Shown here: positions 17,744-28,854 of the stretch, piece by piece | Numbering within the stretch: position 1 is the first letter of the stretch | How the letters are laid out: every line of letters starts with the position of its first letter | From: Macrostomum hystrix | Taxonomy: Eukaryota > Platyhelminthes > Macrostomidae | Length of the DNA stretch: 64,000 nt | Assembly (NCBI GenBank): GCA_950097015.1 | Contig: CATNEN010000007.1 | Location: 11,409,001 to 11,473,000, forward strand | Direction: 5' to 3' | Notes under the pieces: generated by a model | Told to the model about the DNA's origin: nothing | The model's database searches: none | The model's input: the letters and a program-made list of their open reading frames with translations, nothing else | Made by a program: the position numbers and the translations under genes

Positions 17744-18033
17744 ATCCAGTGATTCTGCCAAGACCCTCTGGTCATCCAGTGATTCTGCCATGACCCTCTG
17801 GTCATTCAGTGATTATGCCATGACCCTCTGGTCATTCAGTGATTCTGCCATGACCCTCTGGTCGTCCAATGATTCTGCTATGACCCTCTGGTCATCCAGT
17901 GATTCTGCCATGACCCTCTGGTCATTCAGTGATTCTGCCATGACCCTCTGGTCATCCAGTGATTCTGCCATGACCCTCTGGTCATCCAGTGATTCTGCCA
18001 TGACCCTCTGGTCATTCAGTGATTCTGCTCAGA
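17744..18033. repeat. 30-bp minisatellite
   Basis: About nine and a half copies of a 30-bp unit with core CCAGTGATTCTGCCATGACC. Because 30 is a multiple of three, open frames run through it on both strands; these are not evidence of a protein. It lies just beyond the 3' end of the phosphatase gene. Confidence 0.95.
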
Positions 18034-18796
18034 CCCCTCCATGAGCATATCCCAAAAAACTCGCTGGTAAAAATAAAATCACACAGGAACAGAAGCAATG
18101 GTCAGTCTTTCAGTCTTAATAAAACGGTTTATTAAAATTTTATTCATCAGTTCAGCAAGGATTTTTTGTTGGCACTGCAGCCGAGTTCCAAAGTTACGCC
18201 AGCCAGCTAGCCCATACTCAAAGGTAGGCATGGCGCACAGCGGTGAGCTAAATGACATGAGCAGCAGCAGGTGCGGTGCACAATGCAGATATATTATACA
18301 AGCAAATCAGGCGTGGGCCGCAAGGGGAAATACGGGAGGGATACCTGAGGAATCGCTGTACAACAATGGACTGGGAGTAAGGAGCTCTGGCTTGGAACTG
18401 CGGCTGCGGCGGTGAAGCAAGATCTGAGTAGTACAAGCTAAGAATCTCACACCTGGCTATAATGCATTGTGGACGCCCTTCTTCATTATTTAATTAAACA
18501 GACCTACAAGAGCTCTGCAGCTGCCGCAGTGCTTCCGAGCCGGGGGAGGCGGGGATCGGGACGCGGCATCTGAGTGGCCCAGGCGTGGATATGGAGATGG
18601 CAGTAAAGCATGGCATGGAAGAGGGGGCGCATTCGCAAAAGCCAAGCGATGCGGCGCATGCAGTGACGCGAGCTCCATACTGTACACAGAAATAGAGTCG
18701 ACAGAAAGTGGGGCAGCAGCGGGAAGCGGGTTGGCGGGGTCGGTAGTGAGCGATCGTTTCCTGGTGGCCGCCGCATCGCGGGACGCCTGGCGGCTG

Positions 18797-21700
18797 CTAG
18801 GACAGACAGGCCACCGGGCCCAGTGGCGTCTCCTCGCGCGAACTCGCGGCTTCGTCCTCCAGCTCCATTGATGCGTCCAGGAAGGCGTCGGAGGATCGAC
18901 TCCGCCGGACTGGCTGCTCGGCCCAGACCGGGACGGCGTCCCCGCCCTGAATGAGGACGCTCCTGGGCCGGCGGATCATGATTTCACCGTCGCCAACGGC
19001 GGCGGCCACGCCAAAGGTGAGCTTCGAGAGCGCGCTGGTGGGGCTTCGGGCGGCGGCGCCGGTCCGCTGGCGTTTCACCTCGGGCCGCTCATCCGCCGCT
19101 GCCGCAGCTGCCGCCGCGGATGCCTCGCCGGAGCGTCGGAGCTGCCGCTCGAACTCCAGCAGCTGGCCGAGGAAGTTGAAATTCGGCGATATGTGGCGCC
19201 GGTGCTGCTTAACAAACCTGCGCGAGGTGGCGGTTGGCTCCTGAGTCAAGCGGGCCAGTTCAATCAGTGCTCGGGAAAGTACGCACACAGCAATTATCCT
19301 CTACCTGTAGGCCTCGTCCTGGCTCATGCCTCGGTGCATCATGATGTAGGCAATGGAGAGCGTAGGTGACCGCGAGATGCCAGCCAGGCAGTGGACCAGG
19401 CAGCGCCCAGAGGACTCTCGGACACGCTCTGAGTCAAGTTTGCAGTGCGGGTGAGTCTTCGAAAGAACAGCATGCTATTGCGCTTGCGACAATAGGCAGT
19501 GGGGAGCGAAGAGGAACAATCGCTGGCGATGACTCACACTCCCAACTCTCCCATCGGCATTCCGCGGCCCCGCCCCAGCACCCGCCTCCCCCCAAGCAAC
19601 TTAAGCAGAATGGCATGCGGCACTGATGCAAATGGGGGTCGGACCGGGGCGCAATAAAAATAGCCCTTTGATTCATTGATTGCGAAGGTCAAGCGCATAC
19701 CACATCAACCCGAATGTGAGTCATCGCCTGTTTGCTAGGGTGCACGGCAGTTTGCGCTAGATCTAGATCAAATTCGCGCCTGTCTCATTTGCGTATATGA
19801 CGAACATTACGTCTTTCTAGGAAAATGATGTACTCGTAAAGCAACTCTCAAAGAACAGTTTATGTTACACCGCGGAATAAATAACAGTCAATTGTCAGCG
19901 CTGTCTGCGAGCTATGAAATGCAATAAATATGTCAAACCCCTTGAGCAGTCCGGCTGCTGAGCACTCACCGAGAAAGTTGAAAGCTCGCTGGAAGTGCGG
20001 CAGAAGTTTGTCTGTGTAGCCGTCGTTGACGGGAATTCGCAGGAAGTTTGCCTCAGGCACATGCTGCGACTGGGGACAGGCGATGCTCACGTTTAGAACG
20101 TGGGTGATGCCGAAGCGCTTCATCACCTCAGCGTCAAGCGCGTCGGCCTGGGAGCCTATGTACAGATGGGCCAGCACCCGGGTTGGACCCACATTGGGCA
20201 GCTGGGCTGTCTCCATGGCCTCGCAGTCCTCGTTGCCGCTGTGCACCTGCTGCTGCTGCAGCTGCTTGGCGCCATTCGGCGACTGGAACTCCTGTAGTCC
20301 GCTGCCTGAAAGGCGGTGGTTCGAGCGCTGTTTGTCAGCCAGTTGGGCCTGGAGACCGCAGCAGGTGTGGCTGACGGCGGGTGCAGTGGCCTGTCCTGCA
20401 ACAACACCGCCGCCTCCGCCGCCACCGCCGCCAAACTTGAGGCCGCATGGACGGTTCTTTCGGCATAGCACCATTTCAGATTTCGATGTAACTGACGGGG
20501 AGATAGGATCTGTTGAAGTTGTTCTGTCCCCACGGGATAATGACGGCTGTGGCAGGAATCGCAACTGCCACGGCACTGGCGAAGTGTTAAATGCAGGTCT
20601 GGGGGAGAAAGCGATCCGTAGATCTCTCTGCTAACAGGAATCCAGCTTGGCTTCTGACCCCGTAACGCGAAGTCGATCCCAATAAATGTTAGAGGTTATT
20701 CTTGCACAAGAGATTGCATAGACGCGGTGCAAACCTAAGAGGAGCGTTGGGCTGACTCGGCCAAAACAGCAGGCTGAACCAGTTTTATTCTGGCGGAGCC
20801 TAATTTTAGCCGAAAACAGCCGATGACAGCGAGGCTATTTTTAGCAACGGCCATGTACTGAAACCCCGCTTGGGCAGGAATTGGGGTGGGTGGACAGCCA
20901 GCAGCCAATGCCGGCATGCCAGACTGAGTCAGTTATTATGCTAGGGTGGAATGCGTGTACAGTGCGGACCCCACAATGCGTATTGTAGACTTTCTACCCC
21001 AGTGCCCTCGCCTAGAAACGCCAGACCTATTAGTATATTTCTAATACGCCATTTAATGCAAGGCAAAAACGTCATGCTAAAATTTAACCGGCTTAAAATA
21101 GAAGGGGGGTAAATGTGCCTCAGGAATAGAGCGGTGGCTGACGGCCTAGCCAATAATAGTTGCACTGTGCGAACAGCCACCGCCACACAATAGGAGGTGA
21201 TGCTACAGAGTCACAAATTCAATGGATGGGCTGGGTGTCTGATTACAGGTGAGGCTCATTCACCCGAGTGACTCATGTGAAGGTCATGGCTAGAATGCAA
21301 ACACTTCAGCCCTTATCACATTGACAGGTAAAGCTTGGGGCTTGGAGAAGCTCCAAATGCTGATAAAATCATGCAGACAAAAGTGCACTGCCTATGATAT
21401 TACTTTTCTATTTATATAAGAGCGCGACTTTCGTCTTACACGCACGCTCGGCTCACGTGATTCTAGAATGCGCAGTTGGACCCCCAGATAAAGGCTTATC
21501 TATATGGCTCTGTTTTGCTGCTGGTTTCACATTTTCTCTACTTGCTTTGCTTTCGGGTTATTTAACATAACACGCTACTGACCAGTAGGGAAGGCTGCGT
21601 TTTTTGTGCGCAAAAGTGACTCAGCTGGCGGAAGTGATGATTGCATTTCTAAGGACAGAAAAGTGCAGAAATTTACTGTCAGCGAAGACGAATGAACTGA

Positions 21701-23371
21701 GAATGGAATGAGAGACAGAAGAGGGAGATGAGAAATGGAAACGGAGAGATGAGAGACGGAAGAGGGAGATGAGAAATGGAAACGGAGAGATGAGAGACGG
21801 AAGAGGGAGATGAGAAATGGAAACGGAGAGATGAGAGACGGAAGAGGGAGATGAGAAATGGAAACGGAGAGATTGGAGACGGAAGAGGGAGATGAGAAAT
21901 GGAAACGGAGAGATCAGAGACGGAAGAGGGAGATGAGAAATGGAAACGGAGAGATTGGAGACGGAAGAGGGAGATGAGAAATGGAAACGGAGAGATTGGA
22001 GACGGAAGAGGGAGATGAGAAATGGAAACGGAGAGATTGGAGACGGAAGAGGGAGATGAGAAATGGAAACGGAGAGATTGGAGACGGAGAAGGGAAATTG
22101 GAGACGGAGAAGGGAGATTGGAGACGGAGAAGGGAGATTGGAGACGGAGAAGGGAGATTGGAGACGGAGAAGGGAGATTGGAGACGGAGAAGGGAGATTG
22201 GAGACGGAGAAGGGAGATTGGAGACGGAGGAGGGAGATTGCAGATGGAGAAGGGAGATTGGAGACGAAGAAGGGAGATTGGAGACGGAGGAGGGAGATTG
22301 CAGATGGAGAAGGGAGATTGGAGACGGAGAAGGGAGATTGGAGACGGAGAAGGGAGATTGGAGACGGAGAAGGGAGATTGGAGACGGAGAAGGGAGATTG
22401 CAGACGGAGAAGGGAGATTGGAGACGAAGAAGGGAGATTGGAGACGAAGAAGGGAGATTGGAGACGAAGAAGGGAGATTGGAGACGGAGGAGGGAGATTG
22501 CAGATGGAGAAGGGAGATTGGAGACGGAGAAGGGAGATTGGAGACGGAGAAGGGAGATTGGAGACGAAGAAGGGAGATTGGAGACGGAGGAGGGAGATTG
22601 CAGATGGAGAAGGGAGATTGGAGACGAAGAAGGGAGATTGGAGACGGAGGAGGGAGATTGCAGATGGAGAAGGGAGATTGGAGACGGAGAAGGGGGATTG
22701 GACACTGAGAAGGGAGATTGGAGACGGAGGAGGGAGATTGCAGACGGAGAAGGGAGATTGGAGACGAAGAAGGGAGATTGGAGACGGAGAAGGGAGATTG
22801 GAGACGAAGAAGGGAGATTGGAGACGGAGGAGGGAGATTGCAGATGGAGAAGGGAGATTGGAGACGAAGAAGGGAGATTGGAGACGGAGGAGGGAGATTG
22901 GAGACGAAGAAGGGAGATTGGAGACGGAGGAGGGAGATTGCAGATGGAGAAGGGAGATTGGAGACGAAGAAGGGAGATTGGAGACGGAGGAGGGAGATGA
23001 GAGACGGAGGAGGGGAGGGATGGGATACGTGAAGGGGACAGACGAATAAATTAGTTAGTAAGTTTGAGGGAAGCAAAGCAATATGCGTCCAAGGTGTGAA
23101 TGCACAGAAAAAACGAACAAGGCTTTGAGCAGTGCTCACCTTTCCGCCTCTTGCGCCCGCCCAGGATGCTGGGGTTGGCGGAGATCGGGCTGAGTGGCGA
23201 GCCGAGGCTGCCGACATCCGCCGGGAGCTGCAGTCCGCCTGGTGGCTGCGGGAACTCCAGGTGCAGCCTTCCCGGCCGAGCCTTCTTTACAGTCGGCAGG
23301 GGCGCCGAGGCCGACACCGCCGTCGCTGCCGCTGTCGACGCCGCATTCTCAATCTCCTCTTCGACACGCAT
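18797..23371 (-). CDS. Dual-specificity (MAP kinase) phosphatase, DUSP8/16-like catalytic domain
   Basis: Exons 23371-23140, 20491-19970, 19428-19305 and 19217-18797 join in frame (phases 1, 1, 2) to give 432 residues. The first exon is proposed from a phase match: its donor AAAG|GTGAGC and the acceptor CAG|TT at 20491 are compatible. An acceptor lies 8 nt before the ATG. The DSP domain reads GPTRVLAHLYIGSQADAL, then NASN-like VLNVSIACPQ, RIPVNDGYTDKLLPHF, the signature loop VHCLAGISRSPT with catalytic Cys, and RHISPNFNFLGQLLEFERQL, the best match to DUSP8/16-type MKPs. The N-terminal rhodanese/kinase-binding domain usual in MKPs is not seen; instead there are basic runs (KKARPGR, GGRKRRK), a polyGly run and a Gln-rich patch. 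The C-terminal tail has polyAla and Ser/Arg patches. Expected role: dephosphorylating MAP kinases. A minus-strand AATAAA lies near 18130. Confidence 0.88.
21700..23005. repeat. Compound 41-bp/20-bp purine-rich minisatellite in phosphatase intron 1
   Basis: About nine 41-bp units (GAAATGGAAACGGAGAGAT plus GACGGAAGAGGGAGATGA) pass into about 46 units of GAGACGGAGAAGGGAGATTG (20 bp). The plus strand is mostly purine. The gene-sense strand is therefore a ~1.3-kb pyrimidine-rich tract beginning about 135 nt inside the donor. Long open frames occur on both strands only because the period keeps stops out. Confidence 0.96.
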
Positions 23372-23379
23372 AGCTGCTT

Positions 23380-24235
23380 CTGTGGGTATTTGGGGATCTG
23401 GGATCTGGGATCTGGGATCTGGGATCTGGTGCGATGCGGGGCAGTTTAGGAATTCGATGACACGATGAGAGGAAATTATGAATCAGACAGAAGGCTTTGC
23501 TTTTCGGGGAGAAACTGCAGTGGGAAGTGACTCGCAATTTATGCCCTCACCGCCCATCGCAAGTCCGTGAGCCCCTCATGGCGGGGCGGAGTGGGGATTT
23601 CCCGGCCTGAACAAAGGCCCAGTCGGCTCGCCCCGCATTGGGCAAGCCGGACCGCTGACTCACCCCAGCTACACTGCCCCGTGCTGCTCGCGGCGGAGGG
23701 GGGGGCACGTATCGGGGTTTCCCCGGTCGTTGCCTGGCAACGCTACGCCTGGCGAGCCTCCTCTTTGGTTCCTGGGCAAATCTATTTTTAGAACACCGCT
23801 TTCATAGTAGCAGAGAAAACTGACTAATCAAGGCATCACTGTGCGCAAATTAATAGGTAGGGAAGGGGAGGGGTTGACAGGCCTCTTTAAACACTGCGGA
23901 ACAGCGGACACCGGAAATCTGCCAGTCTGACTAATGGAATTAATTTCTTTCACTCACAATGTTTTGGGAAGCACCACTCAGAGTTGCGCATTTCTAACTC
24001 GCTCGCGGAGGTGGGGTGGACCGCTGTCATTTGTGACTAATTCCGAGCCAGGTAGCTGATAGCCGAAGATAAGGCTCTGATTAAGCATCCGATCAGCTCT
24101 TGTGGTGGGGCTGAATTTCACAATTAAAGTTTTACTAGGTTAAACAAGGGGCGGAATACAGCGGGCGGTCCGTGACTCATGCGCCAACAACACTACAGCC
24201 TGGCTAGTGTTCCGCTTATTCATTTGGGTAGGATC
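23380..24235. other. Non-coding region upstream of the phosphatase first exon
   Basis: This contains a 7-bp GGGATCT run (five copies, 23393-23428) next to the acceptor side of the first phosphatase exon. Two bZIP-type heptamers, TGACTCA, occur at 23656 and 24173. No coding sequence is recognised. It may hold 5'UTR, promoter or enhancer sequence for the phosphatase. Confidence 0.4.
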
Positions 24236-24995
24236 CGACAGTTGATCAGTGACCCAATCAGTTCATCAATGATCCAATCAGTTCATCAATGACCCAATCA
24301 GTTCATCAGTGACCCAATCAGTTCATCAATGACCCAATCAGTTCATCAATGACCCAATCAGTTCATCAATGACCCAATCACTTCATCAATGACCCAATCA
24401 GTTCATCAATGACCCAATCAGTTCATCAATGACCCAATCAGTTCATCAATGACCCAATTAGTTCATCAGTGACCCAATCAGTTCATCAATGACCCAATCA
24501 GTTCATCAATGACCCAATCAGTTCATCAATGACCCAATCAGTTCATCAATGACCCAATTAGTTCATCAGTGACCTTAATCAGTTCATCAATGACCCAATC
24601 ACTTCATCAATGACCCAATCAGTTCATCAATGACCCAATCAGTTCATCAATGACCCAATCAGTTCATCAATGACCCAATCAGTTCATCAGTGACCTTAAT
24701 CAGTTCATCAATGACCCAATAAGTTCATCAATGACCCAATCAGTTCATCAATGACCCAATAAGTTCATCAATGACCCAATAAGTTCATCAATGACCCAGT
24801 CAGTTAATCAATGAACAAATCGATTCGGCAATCATCCAATAATCTTACTAATGACCCAATTATTTCAACAATAACCCAATAATTTCACCACTGAACTAAT
24901 TTTTTAAAGAGTGACCAAAGTCTCATCAATGACCCGAAAATCTCATCAATGACCCAATAATTTCACCAATGACCCAATAGTCTCATCAATGACAC
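24236..24995. repeat. 20-bp minisatellite
   Basis: About 28 good copies of AATCAGTTCATCAATGACCC (20 bp) run to about 24800 and then decay into divergent copies up to about 24995. A graded loss of identity toward one end is seen. Confidence 0.95.
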
Positions 24996-25454
24996 TTGAT
25001 CGATCATCATTCACTTATTAACATTCAACTATTATAATTATTCTGTAATACTCTTAAGCAGTCACGTGACCTACACGGAGGGTACTCATGCCACAATGAG
25101 TGTCAGCCAGCGATAAGAATTGTCGCCACCCAAACCGCGGCCTGCAATTGCGGTTTCAGCGAGTGAGTCAATGGGTGCTGATGATTAACACGGCAGAACA
25201 GGCAGTGGCTGACTAAACAAAGCGCATTGCGCGTTGCAGCAGACCCCACTGACTAAGCGGGCTGGACTCCGAAAATCGGAGCAGGCTTCGGGGTGCATGG
25301 GTCACTGGACACATGCTGCTGCAGAGCATAGAGCCCGAATTAGTTAGTCCTGTGCATGCATGCGCTCTCTATAAGTGTTTTTATTTATTAGGTCTGCTAA
25401 AATTTATCATTTTAATTTGACACTAGAAATGCATTGGTTATTACATAGCAGACC

Positions 25455-26645
25455 TATTAGGAACCATGCCTGTAAGGAACCTATACCTGTTAGGGAACTA
25501 TACCTGTTAGGAAACTATACCTGCTAGGAACCAATGTCTGTTAGGAAACTGTACCTGTCAGGAACCTATACCTGTCAGGAAACTGTACCTGTCAGGAACA
25601 TATACCTGTTAGGAACCTATACCTGTTAGGAAACTATACCTGTCAGGAAACTATACCTGCTAGGAACCAATGTCTGTTAGGAAACTGTACCTGTCAGGAA
25701 CCTATACCTGTCAGGAAACTGTACCTGTCAGGAACATATACCTGTTAGGAACCTATACATGTTAGGAAACTGTACCTGTTAGGAACCATGCCTGTAAGGA
25801 ACCTATACCTGTTAGGGAACCATACCTGTCAGGAAACTATACCTGCTAGGAACCTATACCTGTTAGGAACCAATGTCTGTTAGGAAACTGTACCTGTTAG
25901 GAACCTATATATGTAAGGAACATATATATGTTAGGAACCTATATATGTTAGGAACCACACCTGTTAGGAAATTGTATAGTTATATAGTTACACTTGTAAA
26001 GTTATACTTGTTAGTAAACTATACCTGTTAGGATCCTATACCTGATAGGAAACTATACCTGCTACGAGTAGGAACATATACCTGTTAGGAAACTATACCT
26101 GTTAGGAAACTCTACCTGTTAGGAAACTCTACCTGTTAGGAAACTCTACCTGTTAGGAAACTCTACCTGTTAGGAAACTCTACCTGTTAGGAAACTCTAC
26201 CTGTTAGGAAACTCTACCTGTTAGGAAACTCTACCTGTTAGGAAACTATACCTGTCAGGAAACTGTACCTGTTAGGAACCTATACATGTTAGGAACCACA
26301 CCTGTTAGGAAATACTTGTATAGTTTTACTTGCTAGTAAACTATACCTGTTAGGATCCTATACCTGATAGGAAACTATACCTGCTACGAGTAGGAACATA
26401 TACCTGTTAGGAAACTCTACCTGTTAGGAAACTATACCTGTAAGGAAACTCTACCTGTTAGGAAACTATACCTGTCAGGAAACTATACCTGTCAGGAAAC
26501 TGTACCTGTTAGGAAACTCTACCTGTTAGGAAACTATACCTGTTAGGAAACTCTACCTGTTAGGAAACTATACCTGTTAGGAAACTCTACCTGTTAGAAA
26601 CTCTACCTGTTAGGAACCACACCTGTTCGGAACCTATACTGGTTT
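25455..26645. repeat. 17-18-bp minisatellite
   Basis: About 65-70 units of the type GGAAACTATACCTGTTA, with TA/CT and GTT/GTC variants; a long run of GGAAACTCTACCTGTTA occurs at 26110-26240. Blocks of several units are themselves duplicated (for example 25520-25640 and 25660-25760). The minus strand of each unit reads AACAGGTATAG or AACAGGTAGAG, resembling a 5' splice site. Confidence 0.94.
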
Positions 26646-27215
26646 GGAACCATACGCCGGTCCAAGGATCTCTGTCAGTCAGTGACAACCGGATCTGCCC
26701 TGAGCATGAATCAGTTAACGAGTCTGCGATCTGTCGTCGCACATTGGAAACTGGCATGCCCGGTTCCGTCGCACATTGGAAACTGGCATGCCCGGTTCCG
26801 ATCATAGAACCCGAAAGCACAGCGCGTTTGCAAGTGTCAATAAAGGAGCTAAGTCATCGATATTTGGGAATTTATTTATGAATGCTGGGATCTGAAACCG
26901 CTCGGCAGTGAGTCAGCCAGGGTCGGCAGCTCAACACTTCACAATTCTGATCTCGATTTTTTGGCCTCAAGCTTAATCTGATAATAGAGCTGCTCCTGCT
27001 GCTGCTGTGTCCTCCCTCTAGGCGCTAATTTTCCCTGCCTCCGATAATCAGTGCCATCCTGCCGATGCGGAGATAAGCAAGTGCGGGATTGCTGGTGTGA
27101 CTCAACTCCCCCCAAATGTTTGCTGAGCTCATTCATGCCTTCCTGAGCTTGAGCTGTTCGGTGACCACCGCAAAGCATTCCTTTCTTTCTTCCTTCCTTT
27201 CCATGACAAATATGC
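26646..27215. other. Unique DNA between minisatellites
   Basis: A 35-40-bp direct duplication around 26736-26800 (CGTCGCACATTGGAAACTGG twice) and bZIP-type heptamers at 26909 and 27098. No gene is seen. Confidence 0.45.
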
Positions 27216-27405
27216 TTTGAGCTTCAGGAGATCCTCATGTGATGTGCTGAGATTCTAGAAATCCTCAGGTGAACTGCTATAAGATTCTAGGAATCCTCAG
27301 GTGATGTGCTATGAGATTCTAGGAATCCTCAGGTGATGTGCTATGAGATTCTAGGAATCCTCAGGTGATGTGCTATGAGATTCTAGGAATCCTCAGGTGA
27401 TGTGC
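27216..27405. repeat. 32-bp minisatellite
   Basis: About five copies of a 32-bp unit containing GATTCTAGGAATCCTCAGGT; the last four are nearly identical. The unit contains CTCAGGTGATG, splice-donor-like on the plus strand, and the palindrome TTCTAGGAA. Confidence 0.92.
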
Positions 27406-28850
27406 TCAAATGCAGCCCAATTGAGTCTTACGTAGGTCTGAGGTCAGAGGGCCGTGAGCTCCCCTCTCGCTGGATAAACAGGGCTGGGATCTTTTAATAC
27501 CCGCTCGCAACTGCTACTTCCCCTGCGCCAGCAACAGGCATTATTAAGGCGAAATTCTCCCACAATGAGTCAGCGGGGCGCGCATTCAGTTTTTTCCTCA
27601 AATTGAAATTCCCCTAACAAAAATCTGCGGCCAGTTCTGAAGAAGCAAAACAAATTATGAAATATGAGCACGCCTCTGAGAATGGGAACTCAAATGAGCG
27701 ACTCGCGCAGCTGTCAAACCTGCCGGCAGGAAAATGCAAATTTCTGCCTCGGCCCAACAATATTGATAGGCTGGGAGAAGCGCTGAGTCCGCTCAACTGA
27801 TTTGAGCAGAATTACGCAACTTGAGGATCTCGTCGCGATTAATCCCGACAAAAACTGCGGCTCCTTATCCCGAAGAGTCAATTCCCTAAGTGGGGGGGGG
27901 GTCGCGCCCGGCAACGCGGAACTCCCGCCCTTTGTGAGTCATCGCCCTTCTCTCACCTTTCAGCAGGCCGTGGGATCGGAATCGGGGGGCTTTGACAAAC
28001 ATTTTCTCTCCCCACCTCTCCACTGAAATCCCAAATCCCAGGTTTGCACGCTGCTCTCTTCCCAGCCGGGGCGGGAGGGGATTACACAAACTCCGTGTCA
28101 CTTCCCCGGCACAACTCCCGGCCCCTCGGTCTGCGCCGGCATGAAATCCACAACAACAACTCGACTGAGTCAGACAGGCAGGTGGGGCCTACTCAGGTGA
28201 GACAGGAGAAAGAGAAATGCAAGGTGAGCGAGGGAAAATAATGAGTAAGATTGACAAGGTGTGGCTAACAGATGCTGGGGCTCATCTCAGTGATATCAAA
28301 ATCCCATCTCTCCCAGTTTTCGGGATCGTTTCCGAGCTACGAAGGATGTCAGATCCGGGCGCGCAAATCACCAGTTTAAAATTGCGCAGATCGCCAATCA
28401 GTGACTCAGCTCAACTGACAGATGACGCAAGGCCCGCGTGACTGACGCAAATGCCATCGGTGAGACAGGCAGGAGAAGCATTGGGAACAGGGATTGGGGT
28501 GGGCTTTGGGATTTTTGGGAATGAGAGCAGGCCAACAATGAGTTCCGCGAATGAGTAAGAGCTGTTTCAGAGGTCGCAAGTGACTAACACATTGGGGAGG
28601 GGCGACAAGTGTTGTCGGTGGCGTATGCGTGCCTGCTGGTGGCGACTGGCCTCGGAGATTACGTAATTAGTGGATTAGTAAGCCAGCCTGAATTGCTTAT
28701 CATCGACAAATTATCGCCAAGCGACCTGCGCCATGCGAGCTGGGCACGGATGCGAGGCAGTTGCAAATATTGCTGACCCTTCACAGAATTACATTGTGAA
28801 CTGCCTGAAAGGCGAGTTCAGGTTTTTTACCCATGATATTTACCCCTCAG
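27406..28850. other. Unique GC-balanced DNA without a recognised gene
   Basis: It holds a run of nine G at about 27892 and bZIP-type heptamers at 27566, 27935, 28166 and 28402. Short open frames have no recognisable content. It could be regulatory sequence or a distal intron of the phosphatase gene. Confidence 0.4.
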
Positions 28851-28854
28851 GTTC

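Noticed and set aside
21679-23217. Open frames of 300-512 codons on both strands, Ser/Leu/Pro-rich or Glu/Arg-rich
   Set aside because: Several frames on both strands are open at once through the 20/41-bp minisatellite inside a phosphatase intron, which is a low-complexity artefact.
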